Source of the DNA: Xenorhabdus khoisanae
Lineage (GTDB): Bacteria; Pseudomonadota; Gammaproteobacteria; Enterobacterales; Enterobacteriaceae
Reading direction: 5' to 3'
Assembly: GCF_001037465.1 (NCBI RefSeq)
Contig: NZ_LFCV01000101.1
Coordinates: 1-51,335 of the forward strand
DNA: 51,335 nucleotides
Shown here: positions 1 through 9,080 of the stretch, in pieces
How the letters are laid out: each line of letters opens with the position of its first letter
How positions within the stretch are numbered: position 1 is the stretch's first letter
Translations under genes and position numbers: made by a program
Notes under the pieces: model-generated
The model's input: only the letters and a program-made list of their open reading frames with translations
Database searches by the model: none
What the model was told of the DNA's origin: nothing

Positions 1-47
1 CCGTCGATGTCAACATGATTTTTGTCTTGCAAACGGGATGCGTTCAT
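1..47 (-). CDS. Possible 5' end of a leftward gene cut by the window edge
   Basis: An ATG on the minus strand at 47 opens a frame that stays open to the window edge and reads MNASRLQDKNHVDID. Only 15 codons are visible and the Shine-Dalgarno sequence is weak, so this may be chance. In E. coli the neighbour of znuB is ruvB; this start does not look like RuvB. No function can be given. Confidence 0.2.
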   Translation of the reverse strand, partial: MNASRLQDKNHVDID

Positions 48-613
48 ATAGTGACCATAGATTCTTATGTGCCAGCTCAAGTTATTCCCCAAGAGCTGGT
101 GATACCCTGTAAATTGTGAGAGATTTAGGACCTAATAAAATAGGTTCTTAGTGTGTTTTTTTTAAAAAAAGAGTGCGATTTTTAATGGTTACGTTTTATA
201 TTTTAAAATAGCCCAATTTTTATTTTGGACACTTATTTTTTAGTTTGTTGATTGTTTTTAAAGAAAAATCTTTCCTTTAAAACCTCTGTTTATTTTTAAT
301 AGTGTTAATTATTTATTTTAAATGACACTCATTTTTAATGGGGGTATCTATTTTAAAATCCACAAAGCCAAAAAATTTATTTATATTTCATTGCTAATAT
401 AAATCTTATCAAGAAATTAATTAAGAGGTTACTAAAACACACAGTATCATGCCTTCCTGTAAATAAATGCGCATGTTTGTGATTCTAAACTCCTAAATAT
501 AACCCACTGGTTGTCGGTACGGTAGCCATATTATTATGCTTGCTGCAAATTTTTTGTGGCTTGACCATTGCCCACGCCTAAGAGAGTATTAAAAAGCTCA
601 TGAGGAAGATGAT
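48..613. other. AT-rich leader upstream of the biosynthetic cluster
   Basis: I see no credible gene in this 566-base stretch. Bases 72-99 hold a short inverted repeat (CCAGCTC and GAGCTGG, 14-base loop). From about 125 to 470 the DNA is extremely AT-rich with long T and A runs, the kind of DNA usually bound by H-NS in Enterobacterales. The cluster promoter must lie here because the first gene starts at 614, but no single promoter stands out. Confidence 0.5.
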
Positions 614-1792
614 ATGTTCTTAAGTAAAGAGTCTTTTAGTGATGAGGAATGGAATGATCCCAAGTTTCAATTACGTAACTTAATTAAAACGACTGAGGAT
701 CTGGAAAAGTGGGTTGCGTTAACTGATGGAGAGAAGAAAGCCATTGAAGCCGTTAAAGGAAAATATCTGTGGCAGAGCACTCCTTATTATGCATCGCTTA
801 TGGATAAGCATGATGAAAATTGTCCAATTCGATTGCAGACAATTCCACATTTAAAAGAAATGAAAGTTGAAACAAACTCTGACAATGATCCTGTGGGAGA
901 TGTTTCAAATCTTAAAACAGCCAGAGTGATTCATAAATATCCAAATCGGATTGTGTTACTTGTTTCTGATACTTGCCCGGTTTATTGCCGTCATTGTACA
1001 CGTAAATTTCACACAACCGATGTTAATGGAACCTATTTTGGTTCAGATCTCGTTGCATCATATGAAGAAGACTTTGCTTATATTGAGAGTCATCCCGAAA
1101 TTGACGATGTTCTCCTGACGGGGGGTGATCCCTTAATACATTATGATAAGTTTCTTGAGGCTATTATCAAAAGGCTGAGAAGTATCAAGCATATTAATAT
1201 CATTCGTATTGGAACCCGTTATCCCGTATTTGCTCCTCAGCGAGTGACAGAAAAGTTTTGTCAGATGTTGGAAAAATACCATCCAATCTGGGTTAATACC
1301 CATTTCAATCATCCCAAAGAAGTGACTGAAGAAGCGGCTGCTGCCTGTGATCGGCTACTGCGGCACGGTATCCCAGTGCAAAATCAGTCTGTTTTGTTAA
1401 AGGGCGTCAATGATGATGTGGAAACGATGCGCGCATTGCTTAAGGCGCTTTTGAGAATCAGGGTTCGTCCTTATTATTTATATCATTGCGACAACGTATC
1501 TGGTGTTTCTCACTTCATGACAACACTGGAGAAAGGGCAAGAAATTATGGATGCGATGATAGGGTTCGAAACAGGTTTTAGTGTACCTCAATATGTTGTC
1601 ACAACCACATTAGGTAAGTTAGCTATTAACCAGACATATATCAACACTCATGAAGATGGTCGCGTTATTGCTAAGAATTATAAGCAACAACATTTAGATA
1701 TTACAGAATACATCAAGCCGCCAACTGTATTGAATTATGATGTTAATCAACACGTAAATAATGAAATTATTCCTTCTAAAACTGTCGATTAA
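614..1792 (+). CDS. Radical SAM amino acid 2,3-aminomutase (KamA family)
   Basis: This 392-aa protein belongs to the lysine 2,3-aminomutase family, PLP and [4Fe-4S] enzymes that move an alpha-amino group to the beta carbon. The SAM cluster motif CPVYCRHC is present (Cys121, Cys125, Cys128), as are LLTGGDPL and the THFNHP and NQSVLLKGVND blocks. The PLP lysine is probably Lys335 in TTLGK. Of the two Asp residues that bind the substrate epsilon-amino group in Clostridium KamA (293 and 330), Asp293 is kept in YHCD but position 330 is Thr. The substrate may therefore not be lysine; arginine is a candidate. The start follows GAGGAAG at good spacing. As first gene of the cluster it probably supplies a beta-amino acid. 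The family is secure, the substrate is not. Confidence 0.88.
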   Translation: MFLSKESFSDEEWNDPKFQLRNLIKTTEDLEKWVALTDGEKKAIEAVKGKYLWQSTPYYASLMDKHDENCPIRLQTIPHLKEMKVETNSDNDPVGDVSNLKTARVIHKYPNRIVLLVSDTCPVYCRHCTRKFHTTDVNGTYFGSDLVASYEEDFAYIESHPEIDDVLLTGGDPLIHYDKFLEAIIKRLRSIKHINIIRIGTRYPVFAPQRVTEKFCQMLEKYHPIWVNTHFNHPKEVTEEAAAACDRLLRHGIPVQNQSVLLKGVNDDVETMRALLKALLRIRVRPYYLYHCDNVSGVSHFMTTLEKGQEIMDAMIGFETGFSVPQYVVTTTLGKLAINQTYINTHEDGRVIAKNYKQQHLDITEYIKPPTVLNYDVNQHVNNEIIPSKTVD

Positions 1793-1826
1793 TTATTTAA
1801 ATATACATAAATAGATAGAGATATTC

Positions 1827-2999
1827 ATGATAATACAAGAAAGTGATCTATTATCTCGCATTGCAGGTAGATCAAAAAATATTAATGCCTCAGTAACATC
1901 CGGCTTGTCAGATATCGTTTCTCAATTGGAAAGTGAAGGCCATGACATCATTGGGTTAAATGAAGGGGAACTGGATTTCAATACCAGCCACATTATTATC
2001 AATGAAACTATCCGCGCATTGATAGATGGCAAAACCCGTTATAGTTGGCTTAATGGTGAACCTAAATTAAAAGAGAGGGTTTGCCAAAAAGTATTTGAAG
2101 ACAATAAAATAAAAGCAACGTCTGAAAACATCCTTGTAGCAAATGGAGCTAAACAGATAATTTATGAAATACTACAAACAATAATTGAACCCGATGATGA
2201 GGTTATTATTCCTGTTCCTTGCTGGGAAACCTATGTTGAAGCAGTAAAATTAGCCGGAGGGAAAGCGGTTTTAATTGAAAACATTGGTGCAGATTTGGAT
2301 GTTGAAAAAATCAAACAGGCTGTTACTGAAAACACCAAACTTATTATTATTAATACACCGAATAATCCGACAGGAGCTGTTTATTCAAAATCAGCATTAC
2401 AGTCACTGTGTCAATTTATTAAAGGAAAACAGATTTTCGTATTGTCTGATGAAACCTATGAACAAATTGTATTTGATGCTGAACATCATAGCTTAGCCGC
2501 AATTGACGACAACGAATACATTATAACGGTACAAACATTTTCCAAAAGCTTCGCCATGACGGGATACCGTATTGGCTATATGATCGCCCATTCTGAATTA
2601 ATCAATAGGATATCAAATCTGCACGGTCACATGACTGATAATGTTTGTACATTTGCACAATACGGTGCCATTGCAGCACTTGAAATGCCAAAAGATTTAT
2701 ATCAGGAAAGGCTGGAAATACTTAAACAACGACGAGATCTGTCATATCGATATGTCCGTGAACTTTTCGAGTGTGAGCTTCCTTCTGGTGCATTTTATTT
2801 GTTCCCAAATGTCGAAAAATACCTCAATGACCGTTGTCGCAATGCAACCCAATTATGCGAATACCTGCTTACGCATGCAGGCGTTGCCCTGATCCCGGCT
2901 GAAGCTTGTCTTTATCATGGACATGTACGTATTTCTTTTGCCACATCGATGGATGCTATCGAGCAAGGGTTAGAAAGGCTTGCAACCGCATTACGGTAA
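1827..2999 (+). CDS. PLP-dependent aminotransferase, class I (AspAT-like)
   Basis: A 390-aa fold-type-I PLP enzyme. Visible family residues are NGAKQ (107-110), TPNNPTGAVY with Asn180, SDETYE with Asp208 and Tyr211, the PLP lysine Lys240 in TFSKSFAMTGYR, and the carboxylate-binding Arg near HVRISFATS. It is closest in pattern to the aspartate aminotransferase Ib group. It lies 34 bases after the aminomutase and 25 before the dioxygenase, so the three are probably co-transcribed. In viomycin and streptothricin clusters an enzyme of this general class (VioD, OrfR) cyclises hydroxyarginine. That role here is inference from context; a plain transaminase is equally possible. Confidence 0.85.
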   Translation: MIIQESDLLSRIAGRSKNINASVTSGLSDIVSQLESEGHDIIGLNEGELDFNTSHIIINETIRALIDGKTRYSWLNGEPKLKERVCQKVFEDNKIKATSENILVANGAKQIIYEILQTIIEPDDEVIIPVPCWETYVEAVKLAGGKAVLIENIGADLDVEKIKQAVTENTKLIIINTPNNPTGAVYSKSALQSLCQFIKGKQIFVLSDETYEQIVFDAEHHSLAAIDDNEYIITVQTFSKSFAMTGYRIGYMIAHSELINRISNLHGHMTDNVCTFAQYGAIAALEMPKDLYQERLEILKQRRDLSYRYVRELFECELPSGAFYLFPNVEKYLNDRCRNATQLCEYLLTHAGVALIPAEACLYHGHVRISFATSMDAIEQGLERLATALR

Positions 3000-3024
3000 T
3001 TTATGACAATAAGGGTTAATAACA

Positions 3025-3987
3025 ATGAACCAATCTATATATTCAATTGAATTGTCAAATTCAGAAGTTGATGAGATTCAGGCTCTCATTGAACAATTAC
3101 AAAAACGTTATCACTCTACCGATGATCAAGATTTTGTGAGTACGTTACCGGAATGGGTTGAGTCCTTACCAACCCGATTGCGTATTGAATTAAAAAAGTT
3201 CCGCAATCAAGGATATCCACTGGTTGTGATAAAGGGATTTCCTGATATGTCCGAGAAAATGGGACCAACTCCAAACCATTGGAAGGATGTCTACAATACG
3301 AACAGCGACTATGACTATTACTGTTGTCTGATGTCGAATTTATGTGGCGATGTGGTTGGCTTTTCTGATTTACAAGAAGGAAAGTTGGTTCAGGAAATAT
3401 TTCCAATCAAAAAGGACGCGGGTAAGCAATTAGGTACAGGGGCTGTGGATCTATTACTGCATACTGAGGATACCTCACTGGATTACCGTGCGGATTACAT
3501 CGGTTTTATGTGTATTCGTAACAATTACCGAGTCCCGACCAGCGTATCAGTACCGGATTTTTCAAAGCTCAGCGAAAAAGCAGTTTCTATCTTAAAGAAA
3601 AACAAATTCCGTATTTTCAACGATCGTCCTTGCTTGTCGAAAGAAGAACGTGATGAGAACTATACCATTTGTCCGCTTCTTACTGGCGGGGGAAATAATA
3701 CTTATATGCGCTATGACCCTTTGTATTTGGACAAAGCGGCTTTGAATACCGAAGAGCATGAAGCTGTTGCCGAATTGGAGGCATTAACTGAGGCGGGGGT
3801 ATTCGACTTGGTTTTAAGCCCAGGTGAAATTGCCTTTATTGATAATTATCGTTGTGCTCATGGCCGTAAAGCGTATCAACCCAGATATGACGGCACAGAT
3901 CGCTGGTTGAAACGTACACAGATATCAACAAGATTACGTGACTTCAAGCACTTGATGTTATCCGAACGTATTAACATCTTACCTTAA
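3025..3987 (+). CDS. Fe(II)/2-oxoglutarate amino acid oxygenase (VioC/AsnO-like)
   Basis: A 320-aa member of the clavaminate synthase-like (TauD/TfdA superfamily) oxygenases that hydroxylate amino acids such as Arg or Asn. The iron triad is visible as His146 and Glu148 in LLHTEDT and His279 in CAHGRKAY. The 2-oxoglutarate-binding arginine is in DGTDRWLKR, a block typical of VioC, OrfP and AsnO. DYRADYIGFMCIRN matches the strand after the HxE motif in this family. It probably hydroxylates a free amino acid used by the NRPS; arginine or a relative is the favoured substrate given its neighbours. Regiochemistry cannot be read from sequence. Confidence 0.86.
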   Translation: MNQSIYSIELSNSEVDEIQALIEQLQKRYHSTDDQDFVSTLPEWVESLPTRLRIELKKFRNQGYPLVVIKGFPDMSEKMGPTPNHWKDVYNTNSDYDYYCCLMSNLCGDVVGFSDLQEGKLVQEIFPIKKDAGKQLGTGAVDLLLHTEDTSLDYRADYIGFMCIRNNYRVPTSVSVPDFSKLSEKAVSILKKNKFRIFNDRPCLSKEERDENYTICPLLTGGGNNTYMRYDPLYLDKAALNTEEHEAVAELEALTEAGVFDLVLSPGEIAFIDNYRCAHGRKAYQPRYDGTDRWLKRTQISTRLRDFKHLMLSERINILP

Positions 3988-4004
3988 ATCTGAGATAGAA
4001 ATTG

Positions 4005-4058
4005 GGCCTTTGCTTCTTTTATTCGTAGCTTGTGAATAAAAGTCAGGCAGCAAAGGCC
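4005..4058. repeat. Long two-tier inverted repeat between precursor genes and the PKS gene
   Basis: The outer arms are GGCCTTTGC (4005-4013) and GCAAAGGCC (4050-4058). The inner arms are CTTTTATTC (4016-4024) and GAATAAAAG (4034-4042), with a 9-base loop. Both stems are perfect and are separated by a 2/7 internal loop. There is no T-run after it, so it is not a standard intrinsic terminator. It sits in the only long gap (154 bases) inside the cluster and may attenuate or process the transcript, or be a relic of a small repeat element. Confidence 0.65.
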
Positions 4059-4141
4059 TGTGCGGATTTAACGGCATATCTGATGTTATGTGTTTGAATC
4101 AGGTTACGTATCTGCGTTTAGCCTGAAACCGTGATGTATTT

Positions 4142-7100
4142 ATGTCATTTTTATTTGGCTTAAGTAAGAATATGCGTATACAAAACAAAAATATGGGTAA
4201 TGATCGTTTTGTCGAGCAATGGCAGGCCTGCCTTCAGGGGCTTGATACTGAAAATATACTTATTCTGGCATTGCTGAAAAATGCACTTATCGACGTAGAC
4301 GCAATACGGTTTAACGATATGCAATTTGAGCGTCAGTTAAATTGGCGCCAATTACTGTGCAGCATTGCGCGCGTTTACCGTTATTTGTGTGAATTAAAGA
4401 TTACTCGTGGTCAGCGGGTAGTGACAATTTCACATAATCGCTGGGAATTATTGGCCATTGAATTTGCATGCCAGATTAAAGGCGCTATTTATACTCCACT
4501 GTATGCAAATTATTCTGTGGAAATGATTGCTCACTGCCTGTCATTAGCAGAACCAGTATTAGTCATCACTGAAACGGCATCGCACGCGCAAGCTTTGCCA
4601 CAAAATCCTTCATGGCATGTAATGACAGTAGAACCCTCCGGTGCTTTCACTGACTTTGCCAGCATTGATAACGATACTCTCTTACTTACTCCAGACGAAG
4701 CGATCAGCCATAAGGGAATGGGGGAAGAACTGCTCAGGTTACTGGCAACAGATTTGCAAACAACGCAGGCAGAACAAGCATTTTGTTTAATGTTCACTTC
4801 CGGTTCCAGTGGAAAGCCTAAGGGCGTATTACTTAGTCAAGCCAATATTCTTTCACAGCAACAAGCGCTGAAAACATTGTGGCATTTAGATGGGCAGCAG
4901 TCTTTTCTTAGTTACTTGCCGTGGCACCATAGTTTTGGGGGGTTGTTCGAAAAATATACGGCTATTTTCAGTCAGGCCATATTACATATTGATAACAGCC
5001 GGGGCATGGATATTGAACGGTTGTGCGCCAATTTGAGTCAATTAAAACCCACTCGTTTTTTCAGTGTGCCGAAAATATTGACTGTGGTTGCCAATAAAAT
5101 GAAACAGTCAGCGGATTTTCATTGCGCGGTGGCTCCTTCATTACAAATGATCTTTTCTGCTGCTTCTAAACTTCCCGCTGAAATAGAGGATTATTTTCAC
5201 CTCTGTGATATTCAGGTTGCTGAAGGGTGGGGGCTGACCGAGACAAGCCCATGTCTGACCCTTAAGGGATTAGACTGTAAAGAACATAACAGCGTCGGTC
5301 GGCCTATACCTAATGTGAATCTCCATATTGATGAAGATACGGGAGAGATATTGGCGAAAGGGCCGAATGTGATGCTGGGCTATTATGCTGATGAGGCCGC
5401 TAACCAGCGCTGTTTCAAACAGCAATGGTTCAGAACCGGTGATCTCGGCAAAATGGTCAATGGAGAGCTGATACTTTTAGGGAGGTTGGATGCGGTTAAA
5501 AAGTTATCCAATGGTGAAAAGGTATCCACTGATGTTATCGAACAGAGTTTGTTTGAGAAAACCGATATTATCAGCCATGCCATCATCGAGGTTGAACAAA
5601 GACCCTACGCTACAGCGTTATTGTTTATCAATCCCGATCTTTGCCGCCAAAGATTTGGTGAGGATTGTACACTCCGGCACTCATCACCCCTACGGGAACA
5701 TATTTTACAGGTATTGCAACAGCATAATCGCCGGGTAACGGAAGATTCCCAGAAGTTGATTGCGGTTGCACTGACTGAAACATCGCTGTCCGTGGCTAAA
5801 GGTGAGGTCACGCCATCATTTAAAGTGTCACAGCGTACTGTGCGTGAAAATTATCATGCTGTGCTTAATGCATTATATGATGCAGATGAGTCTTTCAAAT
5901 CAAATCCGGCATGTCATTCATTCCTGAAAATTGCGATAAATCATGTTGCTTCGCCGGTTTTCTCTCAGGCGGCTTCATCCGCAAGGGACATTAATTGGGA
6001 AACACTTGTTCACATCATCGGTCAAGTAAGGGGGCAAGCACTGTCAGATGATGATGCCCAACGTTCTTTGCTGGATCTTGGTTACAATTCATTAACGATT
6101 GTTCAATTGGCCGGAAGCCTAAGCCAAACTATCGGGCAACCTGTCACAGAAGTAGAATTGTTCTCCTGTTCGTCAATCCATCAGCTTTGGCAAAGATTGG
6201 TACAAGAGACGGATAATCGTTCTCACTATGCCAATAGCACAGCACTCTTGTCGCCAGAACAAAATCATGTGGATGTGGCTATTATCGGCTACGCCGGGCG
6301 TTTTCCCGGTGCAGAGGATTGCGAGCAACTCTGGGAAAACTTGCTTGTCGGCAAAAGTATGTTTAGCCGTTGTCCTGAAGATCGGCCCTTTATGGCTCCA
6401 TTGTTGGCGGAGTTTGAGGCTGAGGGCATCCCATTGAGCGGGGCATTTTGTAACGATATCCGCCAATTCAATTACCGCTTCTTTCAAATTAACCCCAAAG
6501 ATGCCCGTTTGATGGACCCCCAACACAGATTATTGCTAACGGTGACTTGGGAAGCTATCGAGCACGCTAATCTGAGTCTGAATGATTTGAAAGAAAGCCG
6601 GACAGGTGTATTTATCGGCATCAGCCAAAATGGCTATCGGCAATTGTTGCATGATTATCAGACTGAGACGGGAGAACCCGGTTATCCGACGAGTGCCATC
6701 AATAATCAAAACAGTGTATGTGCCAATCGCTTGTCGTATTTTCTGGATTTAAAAGGGCCTTCGTTAATTGTTGATACTTTGTGTTCATCATCGCTGGTGG
6801 CATTGCATCAAGCACGTTTAAGTATTGAAAGAGGCGAATGTGATACTGCTATTGTGGGGGGAGTGCACCTGCAATTGGATATGGCCCATTTCAGGGAAAT
6901 GCGCCAATTGAACGTATTATCCCATGATGGAATCTGCCGTCCTTTTGATGCTGAGGCGAATGGAACTGTTCTGGGTGAGGGGGCAGGCGTCGTCATTCTT
7001 AAACGTCACGATCTTGCTGTTCGGGATAAAAATGATGTCAAGGCAAGTTTGCTGGCTTCCGAGGTTTATCATGGTGGCCGCAGCAATGGCATTACTGCAC

Positions 7101-9076
7101 CCGATCCGATAGCACAGCAACAATTGCTGGAGCGGTGTTGGGCCAGTGCAGGCGTGAAAGCAAGGGATATTGCTTATTTTGAAACGCATGGCACTGGCAC
7201 TCATCTGGGCGACCCTATTGAATTAGCCGGGATTAACGCCTGTTTTTGTGACCAGAAAACCCAAACTCCCTGTTATCTCGGTGCTATCAAAGCCAATATC
7301 GGGCATCTTGAAGCCGCGGCAGGTATTGCCGGGCTGATCAAATTACTGTTGATTGATAAGCACAGAATCGCACCACCAGTAGCGTCATTTAATCAATTGA
7401 ATCCCCGTATCTCATTGGTCGAAGGCCAACTGGCGATACCGACTACGGTGCAACCGCTGGCTGTCGGGAAAAACTGTCTGGCTGTCAGTGCGTTTGGAAT
7501 GGGAGGAACCGGTGCGCATGTCATTATCAAGGGCCAGGACAGAAAAGCCCTTCCCGATGCAAAACAAATAATTGAGGTATTACCTTGTGTGTTGAGTGGG
7601 TGCGATCAAGCTCACTTACAGGCTATTGCCACCGGTTTATTGGCTTATGTGCAACAACAAGTGATGCAACAGCAGTTTGTATTGATGAACTTTTGTCAGG
7701 CGTTGGCTCAACGCACTGTATTACCGGTTGTCTGCACATTAGCGGTAAATAGCACTGAACAACTGATCGAGCAACTTTCTGCTGTAGCCAGAGGAGAACC
7801 TGTTGGTTATCGCGCCAGTGAAAATAGTACGGCAATCGTGGCATTGGTTTTTGCCGGGCAAGGTACTCAATCGGTAGCAATGGCTGCACAGTTGTATCGC
7901 CACAATAGGCAATTTGCACAGTGGCTTGATCATATCGATCAACTCTGTTCTGAAATTGCGCATGAAAACGGGCAGCCAAAAGTAGAGGTAAAACGCCTTC
8001 TGATTGAACAGATGGATGAGCAAACCATCAATCGTACCGAATTTGCACAGGTGATCTTGTTTGCTTTTGAGTATGCCCTGTACCAATGTTTGCGTCCCGC
8101 TATTGGGCAGGTCGATATCTTACTTGGTCATAGCCTTGGTGAGTATGTTGCGGCTTGCATTGCCAATGTATTTTCACTGAAAGAGGGGTTGAAGATAATC
8201 ATCAAACGCGCCCAACTGATGGAAGCGAGTGATCCCAATGGTGCCATGATGAGGGTGAACTGTTCGGCGCAGCAACTCGGAACATTAATTGAAACAGAGA
8301 TGAGTACAGAGTGGCACGCTGATCTGACTATTGCTGTCGAAAATAGCGAGACAAATACCATCATCAGTGGATCACTCAGTGCCCTTGAATATTTTCAGCA
8401 GCAATTGGAACCACATGGTTTCCATGCTCGTGTTATCAATACCAGCCGGGCCTTCCATTCTCCGATGATGTCCGATGCGGCCAGAGAATTTGGCAAGTTT
8501 CTCGCTGACATACCTCTTAAGGCAGCAGATGTGCCTATTCTGTCTAATCTGACGGGTCAACCGGAAACAGACTGTTTCTCCACTGTGGAATATTGGCAAC
8601 AGCATATGCTGGGTCGTGTTTTGTTCCGCAGTAATCTGGACAAATTAACCGCTATGACCGGGCTTAAGATCATCGAGATTGGCCCTAAAAGTATGCTTGG
8701 GACGTTGCTCAACGAATCCTCTCAGCAGCATCTTGCTTCAGCCTATTGTTGTTCTCAGCAAAGTCCACAGCTCAATTATTGCGATTTAGTGGCGGTATTA
8801 GCCAGTGAACGTCTGTCAGGTTCACCAAGAGATTGGCTGACGATGTATGCACCGTTCACATTCAAGCCCACCTTATTACCTGCCAGAAAATTACTGACAG
8901 AAGAGTGTTGGTTTACGGAATCAACTTCTATGCCACTGAATGGAATAAGGCCGCAGGCAAGTCCTGTTGAACATTTCAACCTGACTGATCGTGAACCCTT
9001 CGCCATCATGCAGCAACAAATTGATTGTATGAATGCGATCTTCCAAGCCCAATCAGAATTTATGAAGGGAATGTAA
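4142..9076 (+). CDS. Hybrid PKS: acyl ligase-ACP-KS-AT
   Basis: A 1644-aa first assembly-line protein. An AMP-binding acyl ligase spans about 20-600 (TSGSSGKPKGV near 220, EGWGLTETSP). An ACP follows with Ser near 650 in DLGYNSL. The ketosynthase spans about 710-1125, with active Cys near 881 in DTLCSSS and His in THGTGTHLGDP and NIGHLEAA. The acyltransferase spans about 1235-1540, with Ser near 1331 in GHSLGEY and RAFHS, which suggests malonyl-CoA. There is no KR, DH or ER, so the beta-keto group should persist. This is the front half of the MycA/ItuA (mycosubtilin/iturin) layout. The ligase probably loads a fatty or other carboxylic acid, which is elongated by one malonate. The start at 4142 has a weak ribosome site; Met11 or Met18 are alternatives. 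The Gln/Met-rich C-terminus may dock to the next protein. Confidence 0.9.
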   Translation: MSFLFGLSKNMRIQNKNMGNDRFVEQWQACLQGLDTENILILALLKNALIDVDAIRFNDMQFERQLNWRQLLCSIARVYRYLCELKITRGQRVVTISHNRWELLAIEFACQIKGAIYTPLYANYSVEMIAHCLSLAEPVLVITETASHAQALPQNPSWHVMTVEPSGAFTDFASIDNDTLLLTPDEAISHKGMGEELLRLLATDLQTTQAEQAFCLMFTSGSSGKPKGVLLSQANILSQQQALKTLWHLDGQQSFLSYLPWHHSFGGLFEKYTAIFSQAILHIDNSRGMDIERLCANLSQLKPTRFFSVPKILTVVANKMKQSADFHCAVAPSLQMIFSAASKLPAEIEDYFHLCDIQVAEGWGLTETSPCLTLKGLDCKEHNSVGRPIPNVNLHIDEDTGEILAKGPNVMLGYYADEAANQRCFKQQWFRTGDLGKMVNGELILLGRLDAVKKLSNGEKVSTDVIEQSLFEKTDIISHAIIEVEQRPYATALLFINPDLCRQRFGEDCTLRHSSPLREHILQVLQQHNRRVTEDSQKLIAVALTETSLSVAKGEVTPSFKVSQRTVRENYHAVLNALYDADESFKSNPACHSFLKIAINHVASPVFSQAASSARDINWETLVHIIGQVRGQALSDDDAQRSLLDLGYNSLTIVQLAGSLSQTIGQPVTEVELFSCSSIHQLWQRLVQETDNRSHYANSTALLSPEQNHVDVAIIGYAGRFPGAEDCEQLWENLLVGKSMFSRCPEDRPFMAPLLAEFEAEGIPLSGAFCNDIRQFNYRFFQINPKDARLMDPQHRLLLTVTWEAIEHANLSLNDLKESRTGVFIGISQNGYRQLLHDYQTETGEPGYPTSAINNQNSVCANRLSYFLDLKGPSLIVDTLCSSSLVALHQARLSIERGECDTAIVGGVHLQLDMAHFREMRQLNVLSHDGICRPFDAEANGTVLGEGAGVVILKRHDLAVRDKNDVKASLLASEVYHGGRSNGITAPDPIAQQQLLERCWASAGVKARDIAYFETHGTGTHLGDPIELAGINACFCDQKTQTPCYLGAIKANIGHLEAAAGIAGLIKLLLIDKHRIAPPVASFNQLNPRISLVEGQLAIPTTVQPLAVGKNCLAVSAFGMGGTGAHVIIKGQDRKALPDAKQIIEVLPCVLSGCDQAHLQAIATGLLAYVQQQVMQQQFVLMNFCQALAQRTVLPVVCTLAVNSTEQLIEQLSAVARGEPVGYRASENSTAIVALVFAGQGTQSVAMAAQLYRHNRQFAQWLDHIDQLCSEIAHENGQPKVEVKRLLIEQMDEQTINRTEFAQVILFAFEYALYQCLRPAIGQVDILLGHSLGEYVAACIANVFSLKEGLKIIIKRAQLMEASDPNGAMMRVNCSAQQLGTLIETEMSTEWHADLTIAVENSETNTIISGSLSALEYFQQQLEPHGFHARVINTSRAFHSPMMSDAAREFGKFLADIPLKAADVPILSNLTGQPETDCFSTVEYWQQHMLGRVLFRSNLDKLTAMTGLKIIEIGPKSMLGTLLNESSQQHLASAYCCSQQSPQLNYCDLVAVLASERLSGSPRDWLTMYAPFTFKPTLLPARKLLTEECWFTESTSMPLNGIRPQASPVEHFNLTDREPFAIMQQQIDCMNAIFQAQSEFMKGM

Positions 9077-9080
9077 CGTA

